Source of the DNA: Thermus thermamylovorans
GTDB taxonomy: Bacteria > Deinococcota > Deinococci > Deinococcales > Thermaceae
Length of the DNA: 64,000 nucleotides
Assembly: GCF_004307015.1 (NCBI RefSeq)
Contig: NZ_SIJL01000002.1
Coordinates: 218,417 to 282,416, forward strand
Reading direction: 5' to 3'
A program made the translations under genes and the position numbers. The notes beneath the pieces were generated by a model that was not told the DNA's origin, did not search any database, and saw only the letters and a program-made list of their open reading frames with translations. Of the stretch, positions 15,813 to 28,078 are shown piece after piece. How positions within the stretch are numbered: the stretch's first letter is position 1; every line of letters starts with the position of its first letter.

Positions 15813-17528
15813 CTAGGCGGGTACCTCCACCACCTGGAAGGCCTCGAGGACGTCCCCCTCCTGGAAGTCGTCGAAGCCCTCCAGGCCCATCCCGCACTCG
15901 TAGCCCTGGGCCACCTCGCGCACGTCCTCCTTGAAGCGCTTGAGGCTAGCGATCCGGCCCTTCCAGACCTCCTGCCCCTTGCGCAGCACCCGCACCTCGG
16001 CGCTCCGGGCGATCCTCCCTTGGGTCACCATGCAGCCCGCCACCTGCTTGCCCGTGGGCAGGCGGAAGACGGCCCGCACCTCGGCCCGGCCCAGGACCTC
16101 CTCCTTGTACTGTGGCTCCCTCTGCCCCCGCACCATGGCCCGCACCTCGTCGATGAGGTCGTAGATGATGCGGAAGGTCTTGAGGAGGACCCCCTTCTGC
16201 TCCGCCGCCTTCCTCACCGAGCCCGCGGGGTTCACCCCGAAGGCCAGGATGGCGGCGTTCGCCGTCTGGGCCAGGAGCACGTCGGACTCGGTGGGGGCCC
16301 CCACCTGGGCCAGGAGGACGTTGATCTTCACCTCCCCCGTACCCTCCCTGGCCAGGATGTGCTGGATGGCCTCCAAGGAGCCCTGGGTGTCGGCCCGCAG
16401 GATGAGGTGGACCTCCTTCTTCCCCTCCTCCTGCAGGGCCCGGAGGAGGTCGGCCATGGTCCGGGGACGGTGCTCCAGCTCCCTTTCCTCCCGGGCCTTG
16501 CGCTCCTCCTTGCGCTCCTCGGCGATCTCCTTGGCGGCCTCGAGGTCGGGCACCCACTCCACCACGTCCCCCGCGTGGGGAAGCTCGCTGAAGCCCAGAA
16601 CCTGCACCGCGCTGCCCGGCCCCGCCTCCTTGCGCTGGTTGCCGTCCGCGTCCATCATGGCCCGGATGCGGCCAAAGACCTCCCCGGCCACCACGTGGTC
16701 CCCCACGCGGAAGGTGCCCTCCTGCACCAGGAGGTTGGCGATGATCCCCGCCTGCTTGTCCAGCCGGGACTCCAGGATCACCCCCCGGGGCTCGGCCTGG
16801 GGGTCCGCCCGGTAGTCCTCCAGCTCGGCGAGGAGGAGGATCATCTCCAAAAGGTCCTGCACCCCCTGGCCCGTCTTGGCGCTGATGGGCACGAGGACAG
16901 CGTCCCCGCCGTACTCCTCGGGCACGAAGCCCCGCTCCATGAGCTGGCGCTTCACCCTTTCGGGATCCGCCTGGGGCAGGTCCATCTTGTTGAGGGCGAA
17001 GACCAGCTTGGCCCCCGCGGCCTGGGCGTGGGCGATGGCCTCCTCCGTCTGGGGCATGACCCCGTCGTCGGCGGCGATGACGATGACGGCGATGTCCGCC
17101 ACCCGGGCCCCCCGCTGCCTTATGGTGGTGAAGGCCTCGTGGCCCGGGGTGTCGATGAAGACCACGGTTCCCTGGGGGGTCTTCACCTCAAAGGCCCCCA
17201 CGTGCTGGGTGATCCCCCCGGCCTCCTTCTCGGCGATGCGGCTTTTGCGCAGGTAGTCCAGGAGGGTGGTCTTCCCGTGGTCCACGTGGCCCATGATGAC
17301 CACCACGGGCGGACGCCGGGGCAGGGCTTTCCTGCGCTCCTCCTCCGCCTGCTTCTCCTGTAGCCCCCGCTGCTCCTTTATGAGTTCCCGCACCGCCTCC
17401 GCGTCCTCCTCGGAGAGGGTGGAGGCGTGGGACTTGTAGGCCACCCCCATCTGGGAGAGGAGCTCCAGGAGCTCGTCGTTTCCCATGCCCAGCTCTTTAG
17501 CCAGCTGGTAGATGCGTATTTTGGCCAT
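15813..17528 (-). CDS. infB: translation initiation factor IF-2
   Basis: A 571-aa GTPase that brings fMet-tRNA to the 30S subunit and promotes subunit joining. The short N-terminal domain (AKIRIYQLAKELGM) is followed by the G domain: G1 GHVDHGKTT at residues 80-88, DTPGHE for G3 and NKMD for G4. The beta-barrel, linker and fMet-binding domains follow. The length equals the short IF-2 form typical of Thermus. The start lies inside the end of ylxR (32-nt overlap). Confidence 0.98.
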   Translation of the reverse strand: MAKIRIYQLAKELGMGNDELLELLSQMGVAYKSHASTLSEEDAEAVRELIKEQRGLQEKQAEEERRKALPRRPPVVVIMGHVDHGKTTLLDYLRKSRIAEKEAGGITQHVGAFEVKTPQGTVVFIDTPGHEAFTTIRQRGARVADIAVIVIAADDGVMPQTEEAIAHAQAAGAKLVFALNKMDLPQADPERVKRQLMERGFVPEEYGGDAVLVPISAKTGQGVQDLLEMILLLAELEDYRADPQAEPRGVILESRLDKQAGIIANLLVQEGTFRVGDHVVAGEVFGRIRAMMDADGNQRKEAGPGSAVQVLGFSELPHAGDVVEWVPDLEAAKEIAEERKEERKAREERELEHRPRTMADLLRALQEEGKKEVHLILRADTQGSLEAIQHILAREGTGEVKINVLLAQVGAPTESDVLLAQTANAAILAFGVNPAGSVRKAAEQKGVLLKTFRIIYDLIDEVRAMVRGQREPQYKEEVLGRAEVRAVFRLPTGKQVAGCMVTQGRIARSAEVRVLRKGQEVWKGRIASLKRFKEDVREVAQGYECGMGLEGFDDFQEGDVLEAFQVVEVPA

Positions 17529-17772
17529 CCCTACCTCCTAAAAGGGCCGCCAGGGCCTCCGCCAAAGCCCGGGCGCGGCTACCGGCAAAGCGCCTCAGCT
17601 TCTTCTCTTGCCAGCACTCCGGGCGGTCGGGGCAGACGTAGGCCCCCCGGCCCGGAAGCTTGCCCGTGGGATCGATCCGGAACCCGTCCGCGGTGAGGAG
17701 GAAGCGCAAAAGCTCCCCCTTGGGCCGCCTTTTGCGGCAGGCCACGCACATGCGGATGGGGGTGCGCCGCAT
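17497..17772 (-). CDS. ylxR: YlxR (DUF448) family protein
   Basis: A 91-aa basic protein with the YlxR opening RMCVACRKRRPKGELLR and the middle motif GRGAYVCPDRPECW. Family members sit between nusA and infB and bind RNA; some are reported as RNase P modulators or nucleoid-associated regulators. Its ATG overlaps the nusA stop (ATGA) and its end overlaps the infB start by 32 nt. Confidence 0.93.
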   Translation of the reverse strand: MRRTPIRMCVACRKRRPKGELLRFLLTADGFRIDPTGKLPGRGAYVCPDRPECWQEKKLRRFAGSRARALAEALAALLGGRDGQNTHLPAG

Positions 17773-18932
17773 CAGGTGACGTCCTTGAAGAGCCGCTCGA
17801 ACTCTTCCTTGGCCCGGCTTGCCGCTTCCGCCTCCTCCTGAGCCGCCTTGCGGATGGCCTCGTCCAGGTCCGAGATCTCCGCCTCCTCGAAGTGGATGTC
17901 GTAGCCGGTGAGCTTGGAGGCCAGGCGCACGTTCTGCCCCCCGGTGCCGATGGCCAGGGAGTGCTGGTCCTTGGTGACCTTGACCCGGGCCTTCCTCCCC
18001 TCGGGGTCCAGCTCGATGGAGCCCACCTGGGCGGGGGAGAGGGCGTTCTTGATGAAGTCCCTGGGGTCCTTGGCCCAGAGGATGATGTCCACCTTCTCCC
18101 GGCCCAGCTCGGCGGAGACCGCCTGGATGCGCTGCCCCTTGTGGCCGATGCAGGCCCCGATGGGGTCCACGTTGGGGTTGTGGCTGGTCACCGCCACCTT
18201 GCTGCGGCGGCCGGGCTCGCGGGCGATGGCCTTGATCTCCACGATGCCCTCGGCGATCTCCGGCACCTCCTGCCTCAGGAGGTGCTCCAGGAGCCGCTCG
18301 TGGGCCCGGCTCACCAGGAGGGAGGGGCCTTTGGCCGAGCGGTCCACCTTTTTCAGGTAGACCTTGAGGCGCTGCCCGGGGTAGTAGCGCTCCGTGGGGA
18401 TCTGCTCCCCCTTGGGCAGGTAGGCCTCCCCCCGGCCCAGCTCCACGAAGACGTTCCCCCGGTTGTCCACCCGGGTCACCACCCCGGTGAGGACCTGGCC
18501 TTCCTTGTCCTTGTACTCGTTGTAGATGCGGTTGCGCTCCGACTCCTTGAGGCGCTGGGTGAGGATCTGCCTCAGGTCCTGGATGGCCATGCGGGAAAGG
18601 CCCTCGGGGTCGATGGGGAACTCCATCTCGTCCCCAAGCTGCACCTCCGGGTCGTACTGCAGGGCCTCGGCGAGGGCGATCTCCTTGTCGGGGTCCTCCA
18701 CCTTCTCCACCACGGTGCGGACCTCGACCATCTCGATGCGGCCCGTCTGGGGGTCGATGTAGACGTCCACCACCGGGCCCTTGCCCTCCTCCACCTCCTC
18801 CTTGCGGTAGCCCTTTTGCCGCTTGATGTAGGCCTTGCGCAGGGCCTCCTTGAAGGCTTCCAGGACCTCCTCGCTGCTCACCCCTCGCTCCAGGGCCAGG
18901 TGCTGCATGGCGTCCACAAACTCCCGGTTCAT
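17772..18932 (-). CDS. nusA: transcription termination/antitermination factor NusA
   Basis: A 386-aa protein beginning MNREFVDAMQHLALERG, with GGGGGATAGGG ahead of the ATG. The frame stays open far upstream, but that part is antisense-like noise. In order: the N-terminal RNA polymerase-binding domain (~1-125), an S1 domain (EGQVLTGVVTRVDNRGNVFVE), KH1 (IGACIGHKGQRIQAVSAEL) and KH2 (AIGTGGQNVRLASKLTG). It binds the elongation complex and modulates pausing and termination. It lacks the extra C-terminal acidic repeats of enterobacterial NusA. Confidence 0.97.
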   Translation of the reverse strand: MNREFVDAMQHLALERGVSSEEVLEAFKEALRKAYIKRQKGYRKEEVEEGKGPVVDVYIDPQTGRIEMVEVRTVVEKVEDPDKEIALAEALQYDPEVQLGDEMEFPIDPEGLSRMAIQDLRQILTQRLKESERNRIYNEYKDKEGQVLTGVVTRVDNRGNVFVELGRGEAYLPKGEQIPTERYYPGQRLKVYLKKVDRSAKGPSLLVSRAHERLLEHLLRQEVPEIAEGIVEIKAIAREPGRRSKVAVTSHNPNVDPIGACIGHKGQRIQAVSAELGREKVDIILWAKDPRDFIKNALSPAQVGSIELDPEGRKARVKVTKDQHSLAIGTGGQNVRLASKLTGYDIHFEEAEISDLDEAIRKAAQEEAEAASRAKEEFERLFKDVT

Positions 18933-18946
18933 CCCTATCCCCCTTC

Positions 18947-19372
18947 TCACCTGGGCTCCGCCGGCCATTCGGCCAGGTAGGCGCGGAAGGTGCCCAGGGC
19001 CAGGCGCTTCTCCTCGGCCCCCACCAGGAAGACCACCTCCTCCCCCTCCAGGCGGAGGATGCGGCCGGTGAAGCCCCCGGGCCCCGGCACCTTGGCCTTG
19101 AGGCCCTGGAAGCGCTCGAAGTGGCGGCGGGTGAAGAGGGGGCGCCTGGGCCCGGGGGACTCCACCAGGAGGCGGTAGGGGCCGGGGATGGGGTCCTCCC
19201 GGTCCAAGGCGGCCTCTACGGCCCGGCTCGCCCGCTCCAGGTCGGCCACGCGGATGGGCCTCTCGTCCTTGCGCTCCAGGCGCACCAGGACCTCCCCCGG
19301 GGCCTGCCTGACCTCCAGGACCTCGAGGTCCAAAGGCGCCACCGCCTCTTCCACCAACCGCCAAAGCTTCAC
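18947..19372 (-). CDS. rimP: ribosome maturation factor RimP
   Basis: A 141-aa two-domain protein needed for 30S maturation. The family pattern VEEAVAPLDLEVLEV, the LERASRAVEAALDRED region and VESPGPRRPLFTRRHFERF (the PGldRpL motif) are all seen. Two GTG codons compete for start. The one at 19372 lies 4 nt from an AGGAGGT site (19377-19383), while the one at 19378 overlaps that site, so the inner GTG is preferred. It is the first gene of the rimP-nusA-ylxR-infB operon. Confidence 0.93.
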   Translation of the reverse strand: MKLWRLVEEAVAPLDLEVLEVRQAPGEVLVRLERKDERPIRVADLERASRAVEAALDREDPIPGPYRLLVESPGPRRPLFTRRHFERFQGLKAKVPGPGGFTGRILRLEGEEVVFLVGAEEKRLALGTFRAYLAEWPAEPR

Positions 19373-19448
19373 GGACACCTCCTGAGCCTCCCCTCACAAA
19401 GGAAGGGTGGGCTTACACCCACCCCCCTCCCTTGGGAGCACTGGCCCC

Positions 19449-19478
19449 AGTCTACACCCAAGACCCCCTTGACCACAA
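19449..19478 (-). promoter_or_regulatory. promoter of the rimP-nusA-infB operon
   Basis: On the minus strand TTGTGG (19473-19478) and TAGACT (19449-19454) are separated by 18 nt. The -35 overlaps the -35 of the divergent ssrA promoter. Confidence 0.5.
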
Positions 19479-19498
19479 CCCCTTTAGCCGGGTAGACT
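19469..19498 (+). promoter_or_regulatory. promoter of ssrA
   Basis: TTGACC (19469-19474) and TAGACT (19493-19498) are 18 nt apart. Transcription should begin about 28 nt before the mature tmRNA 5' end, leaving a short leader for RNase P to remove. Confidence 0.6.
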
Positions 19499-19532
19499 CA
19501 AGGATGCCGGTCCCATCCCGGCCTGGCCACAC

Positions 19533-19882
19533 GGGGGTGAACGGTCTCGACGGGGGTCGCCGAGGGCAGGCCGGCGCGCCGGGGTGCGGGTGGCCCCGGA
19601 AAAACCCGCAAGCCAACAAAGGCCAACAAGCCTGCTTACGCGCTCGCGGCCTAGTGCCCGCGACCTCGCCCGGAAGCCCTGCCGGGGGCTCGTCGGCGCG
19701 GGGACACCAAACCCGGCTAGCCGTGGGCGACGCCCCGTAGCCTGCGGCGAAGCGTAGCGGGGCTTGCCCCTGGCCGCCCGTCCGCGGGCCAATCCAGGGG
19801 GACACCCCAAACGCGGACTACGCGCGTAGAAGGCCGCCGTAGGGACTCTCGGACGGGGGTTCGACTCCCCCCACCTCCACCA
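19533..19882 (+). ncRNA. ssrA: transfer-messenger RNA (tmRNA)
   Basis: The RNA rescues stalled ribosomes with SmpB. The 5' end GGGGGTG pairs with CACCTCC next to an encoded ACCA 3' end, giving the 7-bp acceptor stem. The T-loop GGTTCGACTCC is just before it, and the 5' GACGGGGGTCGCC region fits the tRNA-like half. The tag frame runs from GCC at 19622 to TAG at 19652-19654 and encodes ANKPAYALAA, ending in the proteolysis signal ALAA. The length (about 350 nt) is normal. Confidence 0.97.
19622..19654 (+). other. tmRNA tag-peptide reading frame (ANKPAYALAA)
   Basis: GCC AAC AAG CCT GCT TAC GCG CTC GCG GCC TAG. An earlier GCCAACAA copy lies 11 nt upstream in a different frame that has no stop in the expected place, so the second copy is taken as the resume site. 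The exact resume codon rests on this frame argument. Confidence 0.85.
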
Positions 19883-19885
19883 GAA

Positions 19886-19915
19886 GGGCGCCCCCAAGGG
19901 CGCCCCTTCCCTTTT
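19886..19915 (+). terminator. Rho-independent terminator of ssrA
   Basis: GGGCGCCC-CCAA-GGGCGCCC followed by CTTCCCTTTT, starting 4 nt after the mature 3' end. Confidence 0.85.
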
Positions 19916-20063
19916 CCGTGGGGTGGGGGGCTCTTCGCCGGGTATCCATCGTGGCCCATCCCACGGTAGGGGCTCCGGGGGGGCCGTGAGCCCTCCCTTT
20001 CGCCCTCACCGGGGCTGTGCATCGGCGTTTAGACCTGCTAAAGTGGGCTTGGTGCCGCCTGGC

Positions 20064-20184
20064 ACCTCCTTCGGGGCGGGGTGGAAGTCCCCACCGGCGG
20101 TGAAAGCCCGCGAAGCCCCCCAGGGGGCCCGACCCGGTGGAACTCCGGGGCCGACGGTGACAGTCCGGATGGGAGAAGGAGGGC
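20064..20184 (+). promoter_or_regulatory. FMN riboswitch (RFN element)
   Basis: The conserved blocks CTTCGGGGCGGGG, AAGTCCCCACCGGCGGT, GACGGTGACAGTCCGGATG and GGGAGAAGGAGG occur in RFN order. The closing helix pairs CCTCCTT (20065-20071) with AAGGAGG (20176-20182). That second strand is the ribosome-binding site of ribD, so FMN binding should hide it and stop translation of the riboflavin operon. Confidence 0.95.
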
Positions 20185-20186
20185 CT

Positions 20187-21320
20187 TTGCGAGAGCTGGA
20201 CGAGCGCTTCCTCCGTAGAGCCCTGCAGCTGGCGGAACGGGCCAGGGGTCACACCCACCCCAACCCCCTGGTGGGGGCGGTCCTGGTGCGGGAGGGCCGG
20301 GTGGTGGGGGAGGGCTACCACCCCCGGGCCGGGGAGGCCCACGCGGAGGTCCTCGCCCTGAGCCAGGCGGGGGAGCTGGCCCGGGGGGCCACGGCCTACG
20401 TCTCCCTGGAGCCCTGCGCCCACTTCGGCCGCACCCCTCCCTGCTCCCTGGCCCTGCTGCAGGCGGGGGTGGCCCGGGTGGTGGTGGCGGCCCGGGAGGA
20501 GAACCCCCTGGCCCAGGGGGGCTTGGAGCGGCTCCGGGCGGCGGGGGTGGCGGTGGAGGCCGGGCTCCTCGAGGCCGAGGCCCGGGCGCAGAACGAGGTG
20601 TTCTTCCACGTCCAGAAGACGGGCCGGCCCTTCGTCCTCCTCAAGGCGGCCCTGACCCTGGACGGGAAGGCCGCTGCCCCGAGCGGGGACGCCCGCTGGG
20701 TCTCCTCGGAGGCGAGCCGCCGGGTGGCCCAGGCCTACCGCCAGGGGCTCCCCGCGGTGGCCGTGGGGGTGGGGACCGTCCTCCAGGACGACCCCGCCCT
20801 CACGGTGCGGGAGCCCGACTTCCGCCCCTTCCCCCTCATGCTGGAGCCCCCCCCCTTGCGGGACCCGGCGAAGGTGGTCCTGGACACCGAGGCCCGCACT
20901 CCCCCCACCGCCCGCCTCTTCCGGCCCGGTCCCCGGGGGGAGCCCGCCCGGGTCTACCTGCTGGTGGGAAAAGGGGCCCCCAAGGAGCGGCTCGCCGCCT
21001 TGGAGCGGGCGGGGGCCCGGGTGGTGGAGCTCCCCCGGGAGGGGGGGAGGGTGAGCCTGGAGGGGGCCCTGGGCTTCCTCCTGGAGGAGGGGCTGGACGG
21101 GGTGCTCCTGGAGGCAGGGCCCACCCTGGCGGGGGCCTTCCTGGCCCGGGGCCTGGTGGACAAGCTGGCCCTCTTCCTGGCCCCGAAGCTTTTGGGGGAG
21201 GGCCGGGGGCTGGCGGAAGGCCTGGCGGTGGAGCGGGTGGCGGAGGCCCGGAAGCTCCGCCTGACGCGCCGGGAGTGGCTGGAAGAGGACCTTTGGCTGG
21301 AGGGGTACCTGGAGGTCTAG
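20187..21320 (+). CDS. ribD: bifunctional riboflavin deaminase/reductase RibD
   Basis: A 377-aa enzyme for the second and third steps of riboflavin synthesis (pyrimidine deamination, then ribosyl reduction). The N-terminal deaminase domain has HTHPNPLVGAVLV, Zn ligands HAEVLAL and PCAHFGRTPPC; the reductase domain starts around residue 150 (FVLLKAALTLDGKAA, then DARWVSSEASR). I choose the TTG at 20187: it follows GGAGGG by 3-4 nt, and the longer frames run through the riboswitch. An ATG at 20169 lies inside the aptamer and has no ribosome site. Confidence 0.95.
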   Translation: MRELDERFLRRALQLAERARGHTHPNPLVGAVLVREGRVVGEGYHPRAGEAHAEVLALSQAGELARGATAYVSLEPCAHFGRTPPCSLALLQAGVARVVVAAREENPLAQGGLERLRAAGVAVEAGLLEAEARAQNEVFFHVQKTGRPFVLLKAALTLDGKAAAPSGDARWVSSEASRRVAQAYRQGLPAVAVGVGTVLQDDPALTVREPDFRPFPLMLEPPPLRDPAKVVLDTEARTPPTARLFRPGPRGEPARVYLLVGKGAPKERLAALERAGARVVELPREGGRVSLEGALGFLLEEGLDGVLLEAGPTLAGAFLARGLVDKLALFLAPKLLGEGRGLAEGLAVERVAEARKLRLTRREWLEEDLWLEGYLEV

Positions 21321-21905
21321 GTGTTCACGGGTTTGGTAGAGGAAACGGGCGAGATCGTCAGGGTGGAGGAGGGTCCCTTCCTGAGGGTCAGGATTGCCGC
21401 CAAGGAGGCGCTCGCGGACCTGAAGGTGGGGGACTCGGTGGCGGTGGACGGGGCCTGCCTCACCGCGGTGGCGGTGGACGGGGAGGGTTTTGAGGTGGAG
21501 CTGGCCCGGGAGACCCTGGCCCGCACCGCCCCCACCTGGCGGGTAGGGCACCGCCCCAACCTGGAGCGGGCCCTCCGGGTAGGGGACCGTTTGGGGGGCC
21601 ACTTCGTCACCGGGCACGTGGACGGGGTGGCGGAGCTTCTGGCCATCGAGGAGGCCCCGGGGGCGCGGAACTACTTCTTTCGTCCCCCCAAGGGCTACGC
21701 CCGCTACCTCGCCGAGAAGGGGAGCGTGGCCCTGAACGGGGTCTCCCTCACGGTGGCGGGCCTTAAGGGGGAGGCCTTCTTCGTCACCCTCATCCCTCAT
21801 ACCCTGAGGGTCACCAACCTGGGCCGCCTGCGGCCTGGGGACGGGGTGAACCTGGAGGTGGACCTCATCGCCCGCTACCTGGAAAGGCTCCTTAAGGGGG
21901 GGTGA
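21321..21905 (+). CDS. ribE: riboflavin synthase, alpha subunit
   Basis: A 194-aa enzyme that dismutates two 6,7-dimethyl-8-ribityllumazines to riboflavin. It has the two internally repeated lumazine-binding domains: FTGLVEETGEIVRVE with DGACLTAV, then GGHFVTGHVDGVAE with LNGVSLTVAGL. The GTG start immediately abuts the ribD stop (TAG GTG), indicating coupled translation. Confidence 0.96.
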   Translation: MFTGLVEETGEIVRVEEGPFLRVRIAAKEALADLKVGDSVAVDGACLTAVAVDGEGFEVELARETLARTAPTWRVGHRPNLERALRVGDRLGGHFVTGHVDGVAELLAIEEAPGARNYFFRPPKGYARYLAEKGSVALNGVSLTVAGLKGEAFFVTLIPHTLRVTNLGRLRPGDGVNLEVDLIARYLERLLKGG

Positions 21906-23105
<1,200 letters not shown>

Positions 23106-23106
23106 G

Positions 23107-23130
23107 GCCCCCCCGCGCGGACCGGGGGGC
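23107..23130 (+). terminator. possible terminator of the rib operon
   Basis: GCCCCCCC and GGGGGGC form a GC-rich hairpin immediately after ribBA. There is no T tract beyond a weak CCCTTT, so confidence is limited. Confidence 0.4.
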
Positions 23131-23190
23131 GGGGCCCTTTGGGGAGCCCGGCTACGGCGGGATGGCCCCGCCTTGGGCTAGCATGGGGGC

Positions 23191-25314
23191 ATGCTCTGGG
23201 CCCTGCGGGGGGCGGTGCTCCTCTTCCTGCTCCTGGCCTTCCTGGACCCCAGGTGGCCCGCGCCCGCCCGGGTGGTCTACCTCCTGGACTTCTCCCCCTC
23301 GGCTCGGGAGGGGGTTTTCGCCGTGGCGGGGAGCCTGCCCCGGGACGGGATCTACGTGGCCTTTGCCGAGCGGGCGGTGCGCCTGCCCGCCCCCACCGCC
23401 CGCAGGCTGGACCTGGGGGAGGGGACGGACCTGAGGGCCGCCTTCCGGGAGGCGGAGGCCCTGGGGGCCCAGCGGGTGGTCCTGGTCTCCGACGGGCTCC
23501 TGGAGCCCGTGCCCCCGCCCTTTCCCCTGGACGCGGTCCACGTCCCCCCCAGTCCCCAGGTGGCGGTGCGCCTCGTCCCCCCGCCCTACCCCCTCTACGG
23601 GGAGACCGTGGGGGTGGGGGTGGTCCTGGAGGCTCCCGTGCCCGCCGAGGCCCGGCTAAGGGTGGAGGGCCCGGGGGGCATCCTGGAGCGCTCCCTGCGG
23701 GTGGAGGGCCGGCGGAGCCTGGTCTACGCCTTTTCCCTTACCGGGGAGGCCCGGGTGCGGGCCCGGGTGGAGGGGGAGTGGGGGGTGAGGGAGGCGGAGG
23801 TCCGCCTGGCCCCCGCGGACCGGGGCCGGGCCCTGGTCCTGGGGGATCCGGCCCTGGCCCGCTACCTGGAGGCCCAGGGCTTCCAGGTGGAGGAAGGCCC
23901 CTTCCGCCTGCCCCTGGAGGCCGACCTGGTGGCGGTGGGCCTGGGGGTGGCCGACCTGCCGGAGGGGGCGGTGGAGGCCCTCAGGGCCTACCTCCACCGG
24001 GGCGGGGGCCTCCTCTTCACCGCCACCCCCAAGGGCCTCTTCTTCGGCGGTTGGGACCGCTTCCTGGCCGAGGACCTCCCCCTCAAGCCCCTAAACCGCC
24101 GGGGGGCGGCCCTGGTCCTGGTCCTGGACGTTTCGGGGAGCATGGCGGAGGAGCGCCGCCTGGAGATGGCGGTGCAGGGGGCCTTGAGCCTGGTGCGCTC
24201 CGCCTCCGAGGACGACTACCTGGGGGTGGTCCTCTTCAGCAGCGAGGCCCGCTGGCTCTTCCCCCCCCGGCCCATGACCCCCCAGGGGCGGCGGGAAGCG
24301 GAAAGCCTCCTCCTCTCCCTCCGCCCGGGCGGGGGGACGATCCTGGGCCCCGCCTACCGGGAGGCGGTCCTGGCCCTCCAGGACCTCCCCGTGGAGCGCA
24401 AGGAGATCCTGGTCCTCTCCGACGGCATCATCTACGACCCTCCCGAGCCCATCCTGGAGCTCGCCCGCACCTCGGGGATGCGCACCAGCACCCTGGCCCT
24501 GGGGGCGGGGGCGGACCAGGCCTTCCTGGAGACCCTGGCCCGGGCCGGGGGCGGGACCTACTACTTCGCCCCCGTGCCCCAGGACCTGCCCCGCCTCTTC
24601 CTTCAGGAAGGGGAGCGCCTCTTCGCGGGGGAGGAGGTGGAAGGCGCCTTTCCCCTGGAGGCCCGCCCCCACCCCCTCACGGAGGGCTTCCTCCCCCCGC
24701 CCGCCCGGGTCCTCCTCCCCGCCCGGGCCGAGCCCTGGGCGGAGGTGCTCCTCTGGAGCGGGGAGCGGGCGGTGCTGGCGGTGGGGGAGCGGGGGGAGGG
24801 CCGGGTGGCGGCCCTGGCCACGGACCTCTCCCGCTCCTGGGGGGAGTGGGAGGCGGCGGCGGGGTTTCTGGGGGGGCTGGCCCGGTACCTGATGGGCAGC
24901 CGACGGGCCCTGGCCCTGTACGCCTACCCTGAGGCAGGGGGAGTGCAGGTGGCGGTCCTGGGGGATCTGGAGGCCCCGGTGGCCCTGGCGGGCGGGCGGG
25001 AAACCCCCCTGGTGCCCGTGGCCCCCGGGCGGTTCGAGGCCCGGCTCCCGGGGGAGGGGGTGCTCCTGGACCGCGGGCGGCGGGTGCCCCTCGCCCTGCC
25101 CCCCGCCGGGGAATGGGCCCCGGTGGACGGGCGCGCGGTCCTCCGCGCCCTGGCGGAGGGGAGCGGGGGTCGGCTCCTCACCCCCGAGGAGCTGGGAGGG
25201 CCTGTGGCCGCCCCCTTGGGCCTCCGCCCCTATCTCCTGGCCCTGGCCCTGGCCCTTTTCCTCCTGGAGCGCCTCCTGGAGGCCCGGGCCTCCCGGCCCC
25301 GGGGGGCGGTTTAG
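23191..25314 (+). CDS. membrane-anchored von Willebrand factor A domain protein
   Basis: A 707-aa protein with an N-terminal membrane segment (residues ~5-22) and a C-terminal one (PYLLALALALFLLERLL), the bulk probably outside the membrane. The central VWA domain carries an intact MIDAS motif DVSGS near residue 312 and FSSEARWLF and VLSDGIIYD further on. The flanking arrangement resembles predicted membrane proteins that couple a VWA domain to a glutamine-amidotransferase-like fold. A TAGCAT box lies 6 nt before the ATG, suggesting a leaderless transcript. The function is unknown; adhesion or complex assembly is typical for VWA proteins. Confidence 0.8.
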   Translation: MLWALRGAVLLFLLLAFLDPRWPAPARVVYLLDFSPSAREGVFAVAGSLPRDGIYVAFAERAVRLPAPTARRLDLGEGTDLRAAFREAEALGAQRVVLVSDGLLEPVPPPFPLDAVHVPPSPQVAVRLVPPPYPLYGETVGVGVVLEAPVPAEARLRVEGPGGILERSLRVEGRRSLVYAFSLTGEARVRARVEGEWGVREAEVRLAPADRGRALVLGDPALARYLEAQGFQVEEGPFRLPLEADLVAVGLGVADLPEGAVEALRAYLHRGGGLLFTATPKGLFFGGWDRFLAEDLPLKPLNRRGAALVLVLDVSGSMAEERRLEMAVQGALSLVRSASEDDYLGVVLFSSEARWLFPPRPMTPQGRREAESLLLSLRPGGGTILGPAYREAVLALQDLPVERKEILVLSDGIIYDPPEPILELARTSGMRTSTLALGAGADQAFLETLARAGGGTYYFAPVPQDLPRLFLQEGERLFAGEEVEGAFPLEARPHPLTEGFLPPPARVLLPARAEPWAEVLLWSGERAVLAVGERGEGRVAALATDLSRSWGEWEAAAGFLGGLARYLMGSRRALALYAYPEAGGVQVAVLGDLEAPVALAGGRETPLVPVAPGRFEARLPGEGVLLDRGRRVPLALPPAGEWAPVDGRAVLRALAEGSGGRLLTPEELGGPVAAPLGLRPYLLALALALFLLERLLEARASRPRGAV

Positions 25315-25317
25315 CGC

Positions 25318-27887
<2,570 letters not shown>

Positions 27888-27894
27888 GGGGAGC

Positions 27895-27900
27895 AGTCTA
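27895..27900 (-). promoter_or_regulatory. -10 element of crtI, leaderless promoter
   Basis: TAGACT on the minus strand, 7 nt before the crtI ATG. No good -35 sequence is seen 16-18 nt upstream, which would fit an activator-dependent (for example LdrP) promoter. The rest of the gap to 28078 is GC-rich and shows nothing else I can name. Confidence 0.4.
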
Positions 27901-28078
27901 CCAGGGGCCGTTCCCCGAGGAGTTAGGCCCTGCCCACACTGCCCCCTCGGGGGGCCTCGGCCCGGGCGGGGCACGGGGCAGGGCCGCGGCCCCCTCCCGG
28001 GGCACCTGGTCCCCGGCGAACGGGCGGGGGGCCCTGCCTCAGGGGGAGGCAAGGCCGGGCCCCCAGGGGTTTTAAGTA

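Noticed and set aside
13605-17363. Long plus-strand frames opposite secDF and infB
   Set aside because: Same mirror effect: no domains, extreme His/Gln/Gly/Pro content, fully covered by conserved genes on the other strand.
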